A stretch of DNA of 53,391 nt. It comes from Dehalococcoidia bacterium (GTDB lineage: Bacteria > Chloroflexota > Dehalococcoidia > SHYD01). The stretch spans positions 1 to 53,391 of the forward strand of contig SHYD01000006.1 of the NCBI GenBank assembly GCA_009692945.1, written 5' to 3'. The stretch's first letter is position 1, and every line of letters begins with the position of its first letter. This document shows positions 27,266-35,757 of the stretch, in pieces. The notes under the pieces are model-generated. The model was given only the letters and a program-made list of their open reading frames with translations. It was not told the origin of the DNA and ran no database searches. The translations under genes were made by a program, and so were the position numbers.

Positions 27266-28039
27266 ATGCCCGACCTCCTCTACGAAAAACGGGAACACTA
27301 TGCAGTATTCACCATGAACCGGCCCCAACGGCTCAACGCCCTGGGGCAGGTCCTCTGGCAGGAGTTGGCCGAGGCCCTCGAAGACTTCACCATAGACAAC
27401 GAGATGCGGGTGGGCATCCTCACCGGAGCAGGCGAGCGGGCCTTCTCGGCCGGCGCCGATCTCAAAGAGATGGCGGCCCGCGGCCAGGTGGCGACGCCGT
27501 CCGCCCGCGTGGCCCGGGTCGACGGCATGTTCCACTTTTCGCGCAACCCCAAGCCCTTCATCGCCGCCGTCAACGGCCTCGCCATCGGCGGCGGCATGGA
27601 GCGGGCGATGGACTGCGACATCCGCATCGCTGCCGCCCACGCCCAGTTCGGGCTGATGGAGGTCAAACGCGGGATTCTGGCGGGCTATGGGGTACACAAC
27701 CTGACCCGGCTGATACCCCACGGCGAGGCGATGTACCTGCTTCTCACCGGTGATCTGATCTCGGCGGAGGAGGCGCAGCGCGCCGGCTTCGTGCACAAGG
27801 TGCTGCCCGCTGGCCAGCTCATGGACGAGGCGGTGCGCATCGCAGGAATGATCGCTGCCAACGCGCCCCTGGCCATCCGTGGCACCAAAGCCATCGCCGG
27901 CTACTGGCGGCATTTCGGCATCGACGAGTCCTACCGTTGGGTTCCCTGGGTGCAGGAGGTGGTGCTGGGTTCGGAAGACGCCAGGGAGGGGCCGCGTGCT
28001 TTTGCCGAAAAGCGGGCTCCTCAATGGACGGGGCGCTGA
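27266..28039 (+). CDS. enoyl-CoA hydratase/isomerase family protein
   Basis: 257-aa crotonase-fold protein. The oxyanion-hole segments are AFSAGADLKEMA and NGLAIGGGMERAMDCDIRIA; the region after it reads GLMEVKRGILAGYGVHNLTRLIPHGEAMYLLLTGD. The first catalytic Glu of enoyl-CoA hydratases is replaced here (GGGMERAMDCD has Glu at an unusual place) and the second Glu is likely that of LMEVKRGI, so exact reaction is uncertain. The ATG at 27266 has AGGAG six bases upstream; an earlier in-frame start is poorer. The cmk gene follows by nine bases. Confidence 0.87.
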   Translation: MPDLLYEKREHYAVFTMNRPQRLNALGQVLWQELAEALEDFTIDNEMRVGILTGAGERAFSAGADLKEMAARGQVATPSARVARVDGMFHFSRNPKPFIAAVNGLAIGGGMERAMDCDIRIAAAHAQFGLMEVKRGILAGYGVHNLTRLIPHGEAMYLLLTGDLISAEEAQRAGFVHKVLPAGQLMDEAVRIAGMIAANAPLAIRGTKAIAGYWRHFGIDESYRWVPWVQEVVLGSEDAREGPRAFAEKRAPQWTGR

Positions 28040-28048
28040 CCGGGCCCG

Positions 28049-28723
28049 GTGCCGATCCCCGGCGTTATCGCCATCGACGGCCCCGGCGCTTCCGGGAAGA
28101 ACACCGTCGGGCTGATTCTGGCCCAGCGCCTGGGCTACCGGTTTCTGGACAGCGGGGCGATGTACCGGGCACTGACTTGGCAGGCGCTCCAGATGGCGAT
28201 CGATTTCGCTGATGAGGCGTTATTGGAGCGGTTGGCGGCCAGCATGCGGATCGAAGTCACAGCGGCGGACTTAGCGCACCCCCATGGCGGGCTGCTGTTG
28301 GACGGCGCCGACGTCACTCCTCAACTCCACCGGCCGGAGGTGGACGCCAAGGTCAGTCTGGTGGCGCAGATCTCGGGCGTCCGGAGGATTCTGGTGGCTC
28401 AGCAGCGGTCCATCGCCGCCGAAGACGGGATCGTGGTGGTGGGGCGGGACATCGGCACGGTGGTACTGCCCGAGGCCGGCCTCAAGCTGTATCTGGACGC
28501 AGGCGCACCCGCCCGGGCCCGGCGACGCCACGCCGAACTGCTTGCGGGCGGCGACCTCATCGCCTACGAAGAGGTGCTCGCCGCCCTGGAACAACGCGAC
28601 GCCATCGATTCCCAACGGATTGGTTCGCCGCTGCGCCCGGCGCCGGACGCCCGCATCATCGCCACCGACCAACTCACCGCCGCCGAGGTGGCAGACCTTG
28701 TCCTCCAGCCCTGCCAGAACTAA
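28049..28723 (+). CDS. cmk: cytidylate kinase
   Basis: 224-aa NMP kinase phosphorylating CMP and dCMP. P-loop GPGASGKNT at residues 11-19 (canonical GPSGSGKST), substrate motif LDSGAMYRALTWQAL, the VVVGRDIGTVVLPEAGLKLYLDAGAPARARRRH block, and LRPAPDARIIATDQLTAAEVAD near the end are all typical. The start is a GTG nine bases after the hydratase stop. It overlaps plsC by 26 bases. Confidence 0.92.
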   Translation: MPIPGVIAIDGPGASGKNTVGLILAQRLGYRFLDSGAMYRALTWQALQMAIDFADEALLERLAASMRIEVTAADLAHPHGGLLLDGADVTPQLHRPEVDAKVSLVAQISGVRRILVAQQRSIAAEDGIVVVGRDIGTVVLPEAGLKLYLDAGAPARARRRHAELLAGGDLIAYEEVLAALEQRDAIDSQRIGSPLRPAPDARIIATDQLTAAEVADLVLQPCQN

Positions 28724-29399
28724 GCTCGAGTACCCGCTGGCGCCGCACTATCCCAGCTACTGGTTGGGCGAGCGGCTGACTGCGTTGGCGGCATCGCTCT
28801 TCGCCGACTGGCAGGTGGAGGGTGAGGCAAGGATGCCGAAATCCGGGCCGATCATCGTTGCCGCCAATCATTTCAGCCTGGTGGACCCGCCGCTGCTGGC
28901 CGCCAGCATCCCCCGGCAGATGAGCTACCTGGGCAAGGCTGAACTCTGGGGGAACCTCATCGGACGGATCTTCAGCCGGGGTATCGGCATCATTCCGCTG
29001 CGCCGGGGGCAGGCCGACCGGCCGGCGCTGCGGACCGCGCTCACCGTGCTGGAGCACGGCGGCGTGGTCGGCGTATTCCCCGAGGGAACGAGGGGACGGG
29101 ACCATCCGCGACGGCTCAAACCCGGTCTTCCCGGCATCGCGCTGCTGGCGCGTTTATCCGGTGCGCCGCTGCTCCCGGTCGGCATTGCCGGCACCGACGC
29201 CATCGACCGGCCATCGGATCTGCTGACCAAGGCGTTCACCAGGCCGCGCTTTCGCGTGGTCATCGGCGACCCCTTCGACCTACCCGTCCGCCAGCCTCGC
29301 GACCTGGAGGCCGACACCGCCCTGATCATGACCGCCATCGCCAACTTGCTGCCGGAGCGGTATTGGGGGCTGTACACCGGCGACGCGGTGGGCCGGTGA
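28698..29399 (+). CDS. plsC: 1-acyl-sn-glycerol-3-phosphate acyltransferase family protein
   Basis: 233 aa from a TTG at 28698 that has GAGGTGG six bases upstream, inside the cmk end. The acyltransferase motifs are NHFSLVD (His58-x4-Asp63), GIIPLRRGQAD, and VVGVFPEGTRGRDHPRRLKPG. It makes phosphatidate by acylating lysophosphatidate at the inner membrane face. The cmk-plsC pair is a common arrangement. The open frame extends far upstream in the cmk shadow, which I discard. A CTG or later start cannot be excluded. Confidence 0.87.
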   Translation: MSSSPARTKLEYPLAPHYPSYWLGERLTALAASLFADWQVEGEARMPKSGPIIVAANHFSLVDPPLLAASIPRQMSYLGKAELWGNLIGRIFSRGIGIIPLRRGQADRPALRTALTVLEHGGVVGVFPEGTRGRDHPRRLKPGLPGIALLARLSGAPLLPVGIAGTDAIDRPSDLLTKAFTRPRFRVVIGDPFDLPVRQPRDLEADTALIMTAIANLLPERYWGLYTGDAVGR

Positions 29400-29416
29400 T
29401 TCAGGCGGGGTATCCC

Positions 29417-29834
29417 CCCGGGCGGCAGGTTTGCCTTCACGATGTGAAACGTTCCGGATCAAGCGTTGGGTCTCGGCGTGGTCCTTCAAGCCATACAAGA
29501 TTTTGGGACCCTGCAGGTTTCAATACCAGTGGGGCCGCCCATGTTCCGTTTCAGTGACCCCGACGAGTGTTCCCGATGTCTGGGCGAAGCCGGTTTCCGG
29601 GAGGTGCAAACGACCATCGTGCCCCAACACTGGCGATTACCCTCGGCAGATGCCCTGTTGCTGGCCGTGGGGGAGGGCATGGTTCGCACTCGGGCGTTGC
29701 TGGTCAACCAAAAGCCAGAAGCGATGGCCAGGATCAGGGCCGCCGTTCGTGAAGGGCTGCGACCGTATCAGGTAGAGCAAGGGCTCTCGATTCCCATGCC
29801 GGTCGTGATGGCTTCGGGCCGGCGACCTCAATAA
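29417..29834 (+). pseudogene. C-terminal remnant of a class I SAM methyltransferase
   Basis: The frame reads GGRFAFTM, then a TGA where a Trp is expected, then NVPDQALGLGVVLQAIQDFGTLQVSIPVGPPMFRFSDPDECSRCLGEAGFREVQTTIVPQHW and on to MASGRRPQ. This matches the last third of ubiE/Methyltransf_11-like proteins (PGGRxAFTxW, then FRFSDPxEC...L..AGF). The SAM-binding half is missing; plsC ends 17 bases upstream. An ORF from an ATG at 29466 could make a 122-aa product, but it would lack the cofactor site. Confidence 0.7.
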
Positions 29835-29880
29835 TCAAAGTCTGGGGCAGAAACTGACGGAGCGAGCCCCGGCCCGTCGA

Positions 29881-29923
29881 TTTCAACGATTGGCCGGGAG
29901 TGACTCCCGGCCAATCGTTGAAA
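29881..29923. terminator. perfect 20-bp inverted repeat beside the H-NS-like gene
   Basis: TTTCAACGATTGGCCGGGAG pairs perfectly with its complement, loop TGA. It lies six bases past the H-NS-like stop and after the methyltransferase remnant. It ends with TTT/AAA rather than a long T-tract, so terminator function is likely but a protein-binding or insertion role is possible. Confidence 0.6.
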
Positions 29924-29929
29924 TGAACT

Positions 29930-30229
29930 CTATGCCAGGAAATCCTGCAGCGAACGTCCCCTGGAAAGAGCGTCCGCCAACCACCTTGGTTTACGGCCGC
30001 GTCCAGACCACGTGGCGCCATCCGGGCTCCGGTACTTGACAATGGCGGTGGAACGCCGCTTGGGAGATGTCCCGGTCGCTCCGAAACCCAATTCGGATCC
30101 GGAGACCCCGTATTCCTGAATCCGCTGTTTCAGTTCTGCGATGACCGAACGCTTCTCCTGCTGCCTCATCCGTTCCGCCTGCGCCAGCAGATCCGCCGCT
30201 TGCTGCTTCAATTCCTGATAGGTTGCCAT
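29930..30229 (-). CDS. H-NS family nucleoid protein
   Basis: 99 aa. The N-terminal coiled-coil oligomerisation region is MATYQELKQQAADLLAQAERMRQQEKRSVIAELKQRIQEYGVSGSELGF; the C-terminal AT-hook-like DNA-binding module is KYRSPDGATWSGRGRKPRWLADAL, the classical H-NS signature (KYRDPxTGxTWSGRGRxPxW). GGAGAAGG precedes the ATG. Members silence AT-rich foreign DNA and are known mainly from proteobacteria, so a copy in this Chloroflexota-like context suggests horizontal transfer; my taxonomic call could also be wrong. Its upstream gap is visibly richer in AT than the surroundings. Confidence 0.88.
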   Translation of the reverse strand: MATYQELKQQAADLLAQAERMRQQEKRSVIAELKQRIQEYGVSGSELGFGATGTSPKRRSTAIVKYRSPDGATWSGRGRKPRWLADALSRGRSLQDFLA

Positions 30230-30481
30230 TCACCTTCTCCTTTTATTGTTGCGTTGCCATGTTCCATAGTACAACAACCAGCAGGACAAAGGATCATTCT
30301 ATCGATCGGGCGATCGGGGTCACCCCAACCGGCTGGCAAGCGACCGCCGTTACCGATCGACAATGTAACCAAGCGAAGTTGAAGGGTTACTCCTGCCGCA
30401 CTCGACCAAGCGTTCAATTGAAGCTTGATCCGTAAAGCATACCAATGATTGGACTCATAGCAATCAACGCTCATGATGGGT

Positions 30482-30864
30482 GTCAGAGTTCAGACGGCCA
30501 TGACCAGGCACACCACCGGGCCATGAAAAGGTGCGAATGAGCAGCGCAACCCCGTTCACGTCATTCATTGCCGCGGAACTCAGCACAAACCCCTCCCCGA
30601 GGGAAAAAAGAAAAGGTTTATGAGGGGACACCCCTCATAGTCCCCGCCAGCGGGAAACCCGCTGGACACCCCCTTTTCACAGCAGCGTTACGGCTGCTTC
30701 CCGGTGCTTCCCCCGCCCCCCAAGGAAAAGACAGAGAAGTGTTTTATTCCTGGGGGAACACCCTGGAACACCCCCAGGCCTCCGGCCCTTCGACGGGCTC
30801 AGGACAGGCAAGGGGGCTCCGCCCCCTGCACCCCCGTGTTCGAACCGGAACTCTGAACTGGCAT
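30482..30864. repeat. MITE-like intergenic element, copy 6 (composite D-C-B)
   Basis: Runs from GTCAGAGTTCAGACGG (left) to an end that reads ATGCCAGTTCAGAGTT on the other strand. Contains module D (30486-30532), module C on the minus strand (30588-30675: GCCAGCGGGAAACCCGCTGG and GAGGGGACACCCCTC) and module B on the minus strand (30680-30864, GGGGGTGTTCCAGGGTGTTC with a local duplication). A short motif, CCCTTCGACGGGCTCAGGAC, is inserted at 30786-30805. It fills most of the 710-bp gap between the divergent H-NS-like and DUF512 genes; the part from 30230 to 30480 holds the H-NS-like promoter region and no gene. Confidence 0.72.
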
Positions 30865-30939
30865 GCCCAGAGCAGGGCAGCATCACCCGAAGTCCCGATA
30901 TGCTAAGCTGAACCCCAGAAACGCCCACTCAGGACCGCC

Positions 30940-32325
30940 GTGGCACTCGCTCTCCCCTCGCTCCCCACCCTCACCGACGCCGAGGACTATCCGGCCGTCG
31001 TTGCCGTCGATCCCGGCAGCGTCGCGGACGAACTCGGCGTTCTGCCCGGGGACCGGCTGGTCAGTCTCAACGGGCGCACGCTGCGGGACATCATCGACTA
31101 CCGCTTTCACGCGGCCGCCGACGTGGTCACCATCGATATCTACCGTCACGGCGAACGCCTCACCTTCGAGGTGGAGAAAGACCCGGACGAACCCCTCGGT
31201 ATCGATTTTGGGGTCGCCCTGTTCGACGACATCATCCGTTGCAATAACAACTGCTATTTCTGCTTCATCGGGGGCAACAACCGGGGAATGCGCCGCAGTT
31301 TATTCATCAAGGACGATGACTTCCGGCTCAGTTTCCTCTTCGGGAACTTCGCCACACTCACCAACCTGACCGATGCCGATTGGCGGCGCATTGAAGAGCA
31401 GCACCTCAGCCCGCTCTACGTTTCGGTGCATTCCACCGAACTGGAGTTGCGCCGCAAACTGCTGGCCAATCCCCGTTCCGGCGATATCCTTTCCCAGATC
31501 GACCGGCTGACGGGCATGGGGATCCAGTGCCATTGCCAATTGGTGATCTGCCCCGGCCTCAATGATGGCGAACACCTGGACCGCTCCATTGAAGACTTGG
31601 CGGCCCGCCATCCAGGCGTGTTGTCCATCGCTGTGGTGCCGGTGGGCCTCACTGAGATGAACCAGATCCGGGGCGCGCATAAACTGAAGGTCCCAGAACC
31701 ATTGAAGGATCAGCTACTTACCCCGGACTACGCGCGACGCTCACTGGATCAGGTTCAGGCCCATCAGCGCCGGTTTCTGCGGGCATTTGGCGATCCGCTG
31801 GTATTCGCATCAGATGAGTATTACCTTGCGGCCGGCGCGTCGTTGCCGCATTCCCGCCACTACGGGACCTATCCCCAGTTCGAAAATGGGGTCGGGATGG
31901 TCCGATGGCTGATGGAGGACTGGAAAAAGACGAAGGCGCGTTTTTCCCGGGGTACCATCAACCCAGGGGCCCGTTCGATGACGCTCGCCTGCGGCACCCT
32001 CATCGCTCCTGTGCTGGAACCAATGGTCGCAGAGATGCGGGCGTTGACGGGAGTCGACGCCCGCTTGGTGGCCGTTCCCAACCGCACCTACGGTGTAAGC
32101 ATCAACTGTGCGGGTTTGCTCCCGGCCCACGATTTTCTTACGGCGCTGGCTGATGAGCCGCTGGGGGAAGTGGTGGTGCTGCCCCGCTATGCGCTGGACG
32201 ATGCTGGAGAAATTTTTCTGGATGACGTTACGCCGGCCCAAATAGAGCAACGATTGGGCCGCTCGGTCGTTTATGTGAAGCAGATGAGTCAACTCTTCGA
32301 GTCCTTACCCCGGCGGCGGAGGTAG
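30940..32325 (+). CDS. DUF512 family radical-SAM-like protein with PDZ domain
   Basis: 461 aa. The N-terminal PDZ-like domain covers residues 15-80 (VDPGSVADELGVLPGDRLVSLNGRTLRDIIDY); CNNNCYFCFI supplies Cys101, Cys105 and Cys108, a CxxxCxxC radical-SAM motif; the C-terminal DUF512 domain includes ARSMTLACGTLIAPVL and the NxxxGVSINCAGLLPAHDF region. The family is conserved in Gram-positives and Chloroflexota, often next to der; its biochemical role is not established. The start is a GTG at 30940. glmS begins three bases after its stop, so the two are probably cotranscribed. Confidence 0.88.
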   Translation: MALALPSLPTLTDAEDYPAVVAVDPGSVADELGVLPGDRLVSLNGRTLRDIIDYRFHAAADVVTIDIYRHGERLTFEVEKDPDEPLGIDFGVALFDDIIRCNNNCYFCFIGGNNRGMRRSLFIKDDDFRLSFLFGNFATLTNLTDADWRRIEEQHLSPLYVSVHSTELELRRKLLANPRSGDILSQIDRLTGMGIQCHCQLVICPGLNDGEHLDRSIEDLAARHPGVLSIAVVPVGLTEMNQIRGAHKLKVPEPLKDQLLTPDYARRSLDQVQAHQRRFLRAFGDPLVFASDEYYLAAGASLPHSRHYGTYPQFENGVGMVRWLMEDWKKTKARFSRGTINPGARSMTLACGTLIAPVLEPMVAEMRALTGVDARLVAVPNRTYGVSINCAGLLPAHDFLTALADEPLGEVVVLPRYALDDAGEIFLDDVTPAQIEQRLGRSVVYVKQMSQLFESLPRRRR

Positions 32326-32328
32326 AGC

Positions 32329-34173
32329 ATGTGCGGCATCATGGGATACGTGGGGAATAAACCGGCCACCCCCATCTTGCTGGACGGACTGCGCCGTCTC
32401 GAGTACCGCGGCTACGATAGCGCCGGCATCGCGGTCATCGACCGCAACGGTACGCTGGCGGTGCGCAAGAGTGTCGGGAAGCTCCGCGCCTTGGAGGAGC
32501 AGATCCAAGGTGAGCCGCCCAAGGGCTTGATGGGGGTGGGCCACACCCGCTGGGCCACCCATGGCAAACCCACCACCGAAAACGCCCACCCCCACACCGA
32601 TTGCACCGGCAAAGTCGTGGTGATCCACAACGGCATCATCGAGAACTACCCAGCGCTGAAGCAGGACTTGGTCGCCCGAGGCCACCGCTTCACCTCGCAG
32701 ACCGATACCGAGACGCTGGCGCATCTGCTTGAAGAGCACTTGAATGAAGGCGACTCGCTTGAAACGGGGTTCCGGGCGGCGCTGGCCCACCTCCGAGGGG
32801 CCAGCGCCCTCATTGCGATGCGGCGGGACGAGCCGGACAAGGTGGTTGCCGCGCGCCTGGGCAATGCCGGCGGGATCGTGGTGGGCTACGGCAAGAACGA
32901 GATGTTCCTCGCCAGCGACCTGCCGGCCCTGCTGCCCTACACCCGGCAGATCGCGTTCTTGGCCAACCGGGAGATGGCCGTGGTGACGGCTAAGGGCGTC
33001 GCCTACTACGACCTCGAAGGCAACCCGCAGCACAAGCTCACCCAGACCATCGCCCTCGACCCGGCGGCAGCCACCAAGGGCGGCTACAAGCACTTCATGC
33101 TCAAAGAGATCATGGAGCAGCCTCAAGCCATCGCCAACGTGATGAGCGGACGGGTCAGTTTCGATCCTCCCGGCATCCACATCGATGACCTCCCCTTCTC
33201 CGATGAAGCCATCCGACGCTTCAAGCGGGTGGTGTTGGTGGGCATGGGGTCCAGCTTCTACGCTGCCACGTTGGGGCGGACCTATTTCGAACAGTTGGTT
33301 CAGATCCCCGCCGAGGTGGAGAACGCCTCAGAGTTCCGCCACCGTGAGGCGTGGCTCAACCCCGAGACGCTGATGATCTCGGTGGGGCAGTCCGGGGAGA
33401 CGGTGGATACCCTGGGGGCGATGGAAGAGGCTCAGGCCAAAGGCGTCCGGCAAATCACCATTTGCAATGTGGAAGGAAGCCAGGCCACCCGCATCGCTGA
33501 CGGCACCGTCTACATCCGGGCCGGGCTGGAGGTGGGAGTGGCGAGCACCAAGTGCATGACCAACTCGGTGCTCGCGCTATTCCTGCTGGCCGCCCATTTC
33601 GGCAAGGTCCGTGGCACCGTCGATGCCGATCAGATGCAGACGATGGTCGCCGAACTATCCCATCTGCCCGCGCTCCTAGGCGGCGTGCTCGAGCGAGACG
33701 AGGAGTACCACAAGCTGGCCAACCACTTCCACCGGTTCCGCGATTTCCTGTTCCTCGGCCGCGGCCCCAGCTACACCGTGGCCCTGGAGGGCGCCCTCAA
33801 ATTGAAGGAAGTCAGCTACATCCACGCCGAGGCCTATCCCGCCGGCGAGATGAAGCACGGGCCGATTGCCCTCATCGACGACAACATGCCGGTGGTGGCC
33901 ATAGCGCCCCTCGATTCGACGTACGAGAAGATGGTCTCGAACGTGTCGGAAGTGAAGGCACGCGATGGCATCGTGCTGGCGGTCGTCTCCGAGGGCGATC
34001 CGGCCATCGCGGAGCTGGCGGATTTCGCGATCCACGTACCGCGCACCCACCCGCTGCTTACCCCGCTGTTGCTGATCGCCCCGCTGCAGCTGCTGGCTTA
34101 CCACATCGCCGTACGCCGTGGTTGTGATGTGGATCAGCCGCGGAATTTGGCAAAAACTGTGACAGTGGAGTAG
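32329..34173 (+). CDS. glmS: glutamine--fructose-6-phosphate aminotransferase (isomerizing)
   Basis: 614 aa, full length. Cys2 is the Ntn nucleophile (MCGIMGYVGN), and the glutaminase domain has RLEYRGYDSAGIAV, GHTRWATHGKPTTENAHPH and HNGIIENY. Two SIS sugar-isomerase domains follow (VGMGSSFYAATLGRTYFEQL, SVGQSGETVDTLGA; FLGRGPSYTVALEGALKLKEVSYIHAEAYPAGEMKHGPIALI), with the C-terminal PRNLAKTVTVE tail. It makes glucosamine-6-phosphate for cell-envelope precursors. No glmS ribozyme is visible because the upstream gene ends three bases before the ATG. Confidence 0.97.
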   Translation: MCGIMGYVGNKPATPILLDGLRRLEYRGYDSAGIAVIDRNGTLAVRKSVGKLRALEEQIQGEPPKGLMGVGHTRWATHGKPTTENAHPHTDCTGKVVVIHNGIIENYPALKQDLVARGHRFTSQTDTETLAHLLEEHLNEGDSLETGFRAALAHLRGASALIAMRRDEPDKVVAARLGNAGGIVVGYGKNEMFLASDLPALLPYTRQIAFLANREMAVVTAKGVAYYDLEGNPQHKLTQTIALDPAAATKGGYKHFMLKEIMEQPQAIANVMSGRVSFDPPGIHIDDLPFSDEAIRRFKRVVLVGMGSSFYAATLGRTYFEQLVQIPAEVENASEFRHREAWLNPETLMISVGQSGETVDTLGAMEEAQAKGVRQITICNVEGSQATRIADGTVYIRAGLEVGVASTKCMTNSVLALFLLAAHFGKVRGTVDADQMQTMVAELSHLPALLGGVLERDEEYHKLANHFHRFRDFLFLGRGPSYTVALEGALKLKEVSYIHAEAYPAGEMKHGPIALIDDNMPVVAIAPLDSTYEKMVSNVSEVKARDGIVLAVVSEGDPAIAELADFAIHVPRTHPLLTPLLLIAPLQLLAYHIAVRRGCDVDQPRNLAKTVTVE

Positions 34174-34202
34174 CTCGATCAGCGCGCGATCGGGTAACGC
34201 GC

Positions 34203-34224
34203 AAAGCGGCCCGCCGGCCGCTTT
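34203..34224 (+). terminator. probable terminator of glmS
   Basis: AAAGCGGCC / GGCCGCTTT with loop CGCC, 30 bases past the glmS stop, followed by CTGTGG; short T-run. It may also act for the convergent zinc-ribbon gene. Confidence 0.55.
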
Positions 34225-34251
34225 CTGTGGGCGCAAGACCGCAAGCGGTGG

Positions 34252-34485
34252 CTACATCGCACAGCCCCCGCCACAACAGCCGCCTGCGCCCGGGTCGCCG
34301 CAGTAGCCTCCCTCGAATCCGGCATCCGACGGCTCGCCGCCCTTGGCAACCGCTGCGAACACCGAGAGCGTCCGCCGGGACACCGTGCCGCACTCGGGGC
34401 ACTGAGAGTTCTGGCCAGCGCTCATGGGCTGCAGTTGCTCGAACCGCCACTTGCAGGAGCTACAGTAGTATTCATAAACCGGCAT
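34252..34485 (-). CDS. FmdB-type zinc-ribbon protein
   Basis: 77 aa from the ATG at 34485, which has GAGGGGGTGG five bases upstream. The FmdB zinc ribbon MPVYEYYCSSCKWRFEQLQPM...CPECG binds one zinc through Cys8, Cys11, Cys29 and Cys32. The tail is Gly/Cys-rich (GGYCGDPGAGGCCGGGCAM), as often seen in this family. Regulatory or chaperone-like function is assumed for the family but not proven. Confidence 0.85.
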   Translation of the reverse strand: MPVYEYYCSSCKWRFEQLQPMSAGQNSQCPECGTVSRRTLSVFAAVAKGGEPSDAGFEGGYCGDPGAGGCCGGGCAM

Positions 34486-34591
34486 GGCATCCACCCCCTC
34501 CTTAACTGCGGACATTGTAACGGGGTATCGCGCCCGCGATCAACAGGCGCCACGCTGGAGGGCGGTCTGACCAAGGAAGGGATGCACCAAG

Positions 34592-34808
34592 GTAAGGATT
34601 CACTGTTGAGGGGCGGCCGGGTTCAGGAGTGGGAGTGCACGAGGGCGGCAGCCCTCTGCCGGGGGAGTGGGGGTGCCCCCCACAGACAATCCCCTATTTT
34701 TTCCTGGGGGGGGGTGGCCCATATCCCCGAACCCCTGACACTCCATGAAAAGGCAGCCTTTTCATGCCCCGGTGGTGTCCCCATGGTCATGGGCGTCTGA
34801 ATAGATAC
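34592..34808 (+). repeat. MITE-like intergenic element, copy 7 (module A plus D)
   Basis: 217 bp, ends GTAAGGATTCACTG and (opposite strand) GTATCTATTCAGAC, ten of 14 matching. Flanking octamers GCACCAAG and GCTGCAAG match at six of eight. The interior has CCCTCTGCCGGGGGAGTGGG, GGTGCCCCCCACA, then CATGAAAAGGCAGCCTTTTC ATG, a palindrome at 34744-34766 where modules A and D meet. It lies between the divergent FmdB and 3-hydroxyacyl-CoA dehydrogenase genes. Confidence 0.8.
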
Positions 34809-34817
34809 GCTGCAAGC

Positions 34818-34846
34818 ATGACGTCCGCCATGTTTGATAGTAGTAT
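34818..34846 (+). promoter_or_regulatory. putative sigma70-type promoter of the hydroxyacyl-CoA dehydrogenase operon
   Basis: ATGACG (34818-34823), a 17-bp spacer and TAGTAT (34841-34846). It begins ten bases after the end of repeat copy 7. GGAGG precedes the ATG at 34882 by five bases. Confidence 0.45.
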
Positions 34847-34881
34847 TTAACCACGTCTCCATAATCCATCCGGAGGTTTTC

Positions 34882-35757
34882 ATGCCCATCAGCGAACTGG
34901 GCGTCCTGGGTGCAGGCGCCATGGGGTCCGGCATTGCTTACACGGCACTCCAGGCCGGGCTGAACGTCGTCATGGTCGACCGTACTCGCGAGTTGGCCGA
35001 GCGCGGCAAGAGCACGATCGAAAGTCTGTACCGCAGCAGCGTCCAACGGGGCCGGGTAACCCAGGAAGCCGCGGACATTGGACTGGCCCACCTGGGGATC
35101 AGTTCGGCACTTGAGGACATCGCATCCAAGCCGCTGATCATCGAGGCGGTGTTCGAGGACTTCCAGGCGAAGAAAGCGGTCTATGCCGAACTGGACCCGC
35201 TGATGAGTCCCTCGACGGTACTCGCCTCCAACACGTCGACGATCCCCATCACCAACCTCGCGGCCGCCACCAGCAGGCCGGACCGGTTTGTCGGGATGCA
35301 CTTCTTCAACCCGGCCTACATCATGCAGTTGGTAGAGGTCATCCGCGGCTTCCACTCCAGCGACGCCACCACCGAACTGGCGATGGAGACCTCCCTCGTC
35401 TTGGGGAAGACCCCGGTGTTGGTCCAGGACTCCGCCGGGTTCGTCGCCAACCGCATCCTCTGTCCGATGATCAACGAAGCGATCTATCTGCTGATGGAAG
35501 GGGTCGCCAGCAAAGAGGATATCGACACCGTGGTCCGCCTTGGCTTGGCCCATCCCATGGGACCGCTGACGCTGGCGGACTTGGTCGGGCTCGATGTCCT
35601 GCTCAACGTGTTGGAAGTGCTGCACCGGGAACTGGGCGAAGACAAATACCGGCCCGCGCCGTTGCTGCGCAAGATGGTGGCCGCCGGCCAGTTTGGCCGC
35701 AAGACAGGCAGGGGGTTCTACGACTACACCGAGAACCCGGCCGGGAAACGAGCATGA
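34882..35757 (+). CDS. 3-hydroxyacyl-CoA (3-hydroxybutyryl-CoA) dehydrogenase
   Basis: 291-aa NAD-dependent dehydrogenase. Rossmann motif [20 protein letters not shown] at 7-26, acidic end of beta2 in VVMVDRT, catalytic His in [34 protein letters not shown], and the C-terminal helical domain with [23 protein letters not shown] and [18 protein letters not shown]. The substrate is probably a short-chain 3-hydroxyacyl-CoA. The ATG at 34882 is chosen for its GGAGG. Its stop overlaps the tldD start (ATGA). Confidence 0.93.
   Translation: MPISELGVLGAGAMGSGIAYTALQAGLNVVMVDRTRELAERGKSTIESLYRSSVQRGRVTQEAADIGLAHLGISSALEDIASKPLIIEAVFEDFQAKKAVYAELDPLMSPSTVLASNTSTIPITNLAAATSRPDRFVGMHFFNPAYIMQLVEVIRGFHSSDATTELAMETSLVLGKTPVLVQDSAGFVANRILCPMINEAIYLLMEGVASKEDIDTVVRLGLAHPMGPLTLADLVGLDVLLNVLEVLHRELGEDKYRPAPLLRKMVAAGQFGRKTGRGFYDYTENPAGKRA

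Noticed and set aside
30208..30474. 88-aa minus-strand ORF upstream of the H-NS-like gene
   Set aside because: It overlaps the H-NS-like start and covers its promoter region; no ribosome-binding site or family resemblance.
32200..32330. glmS ribozyme
   Set aside because: The upstream gene ends three bases before glmS, leaving no room for the ribozyme fold before the start codon.
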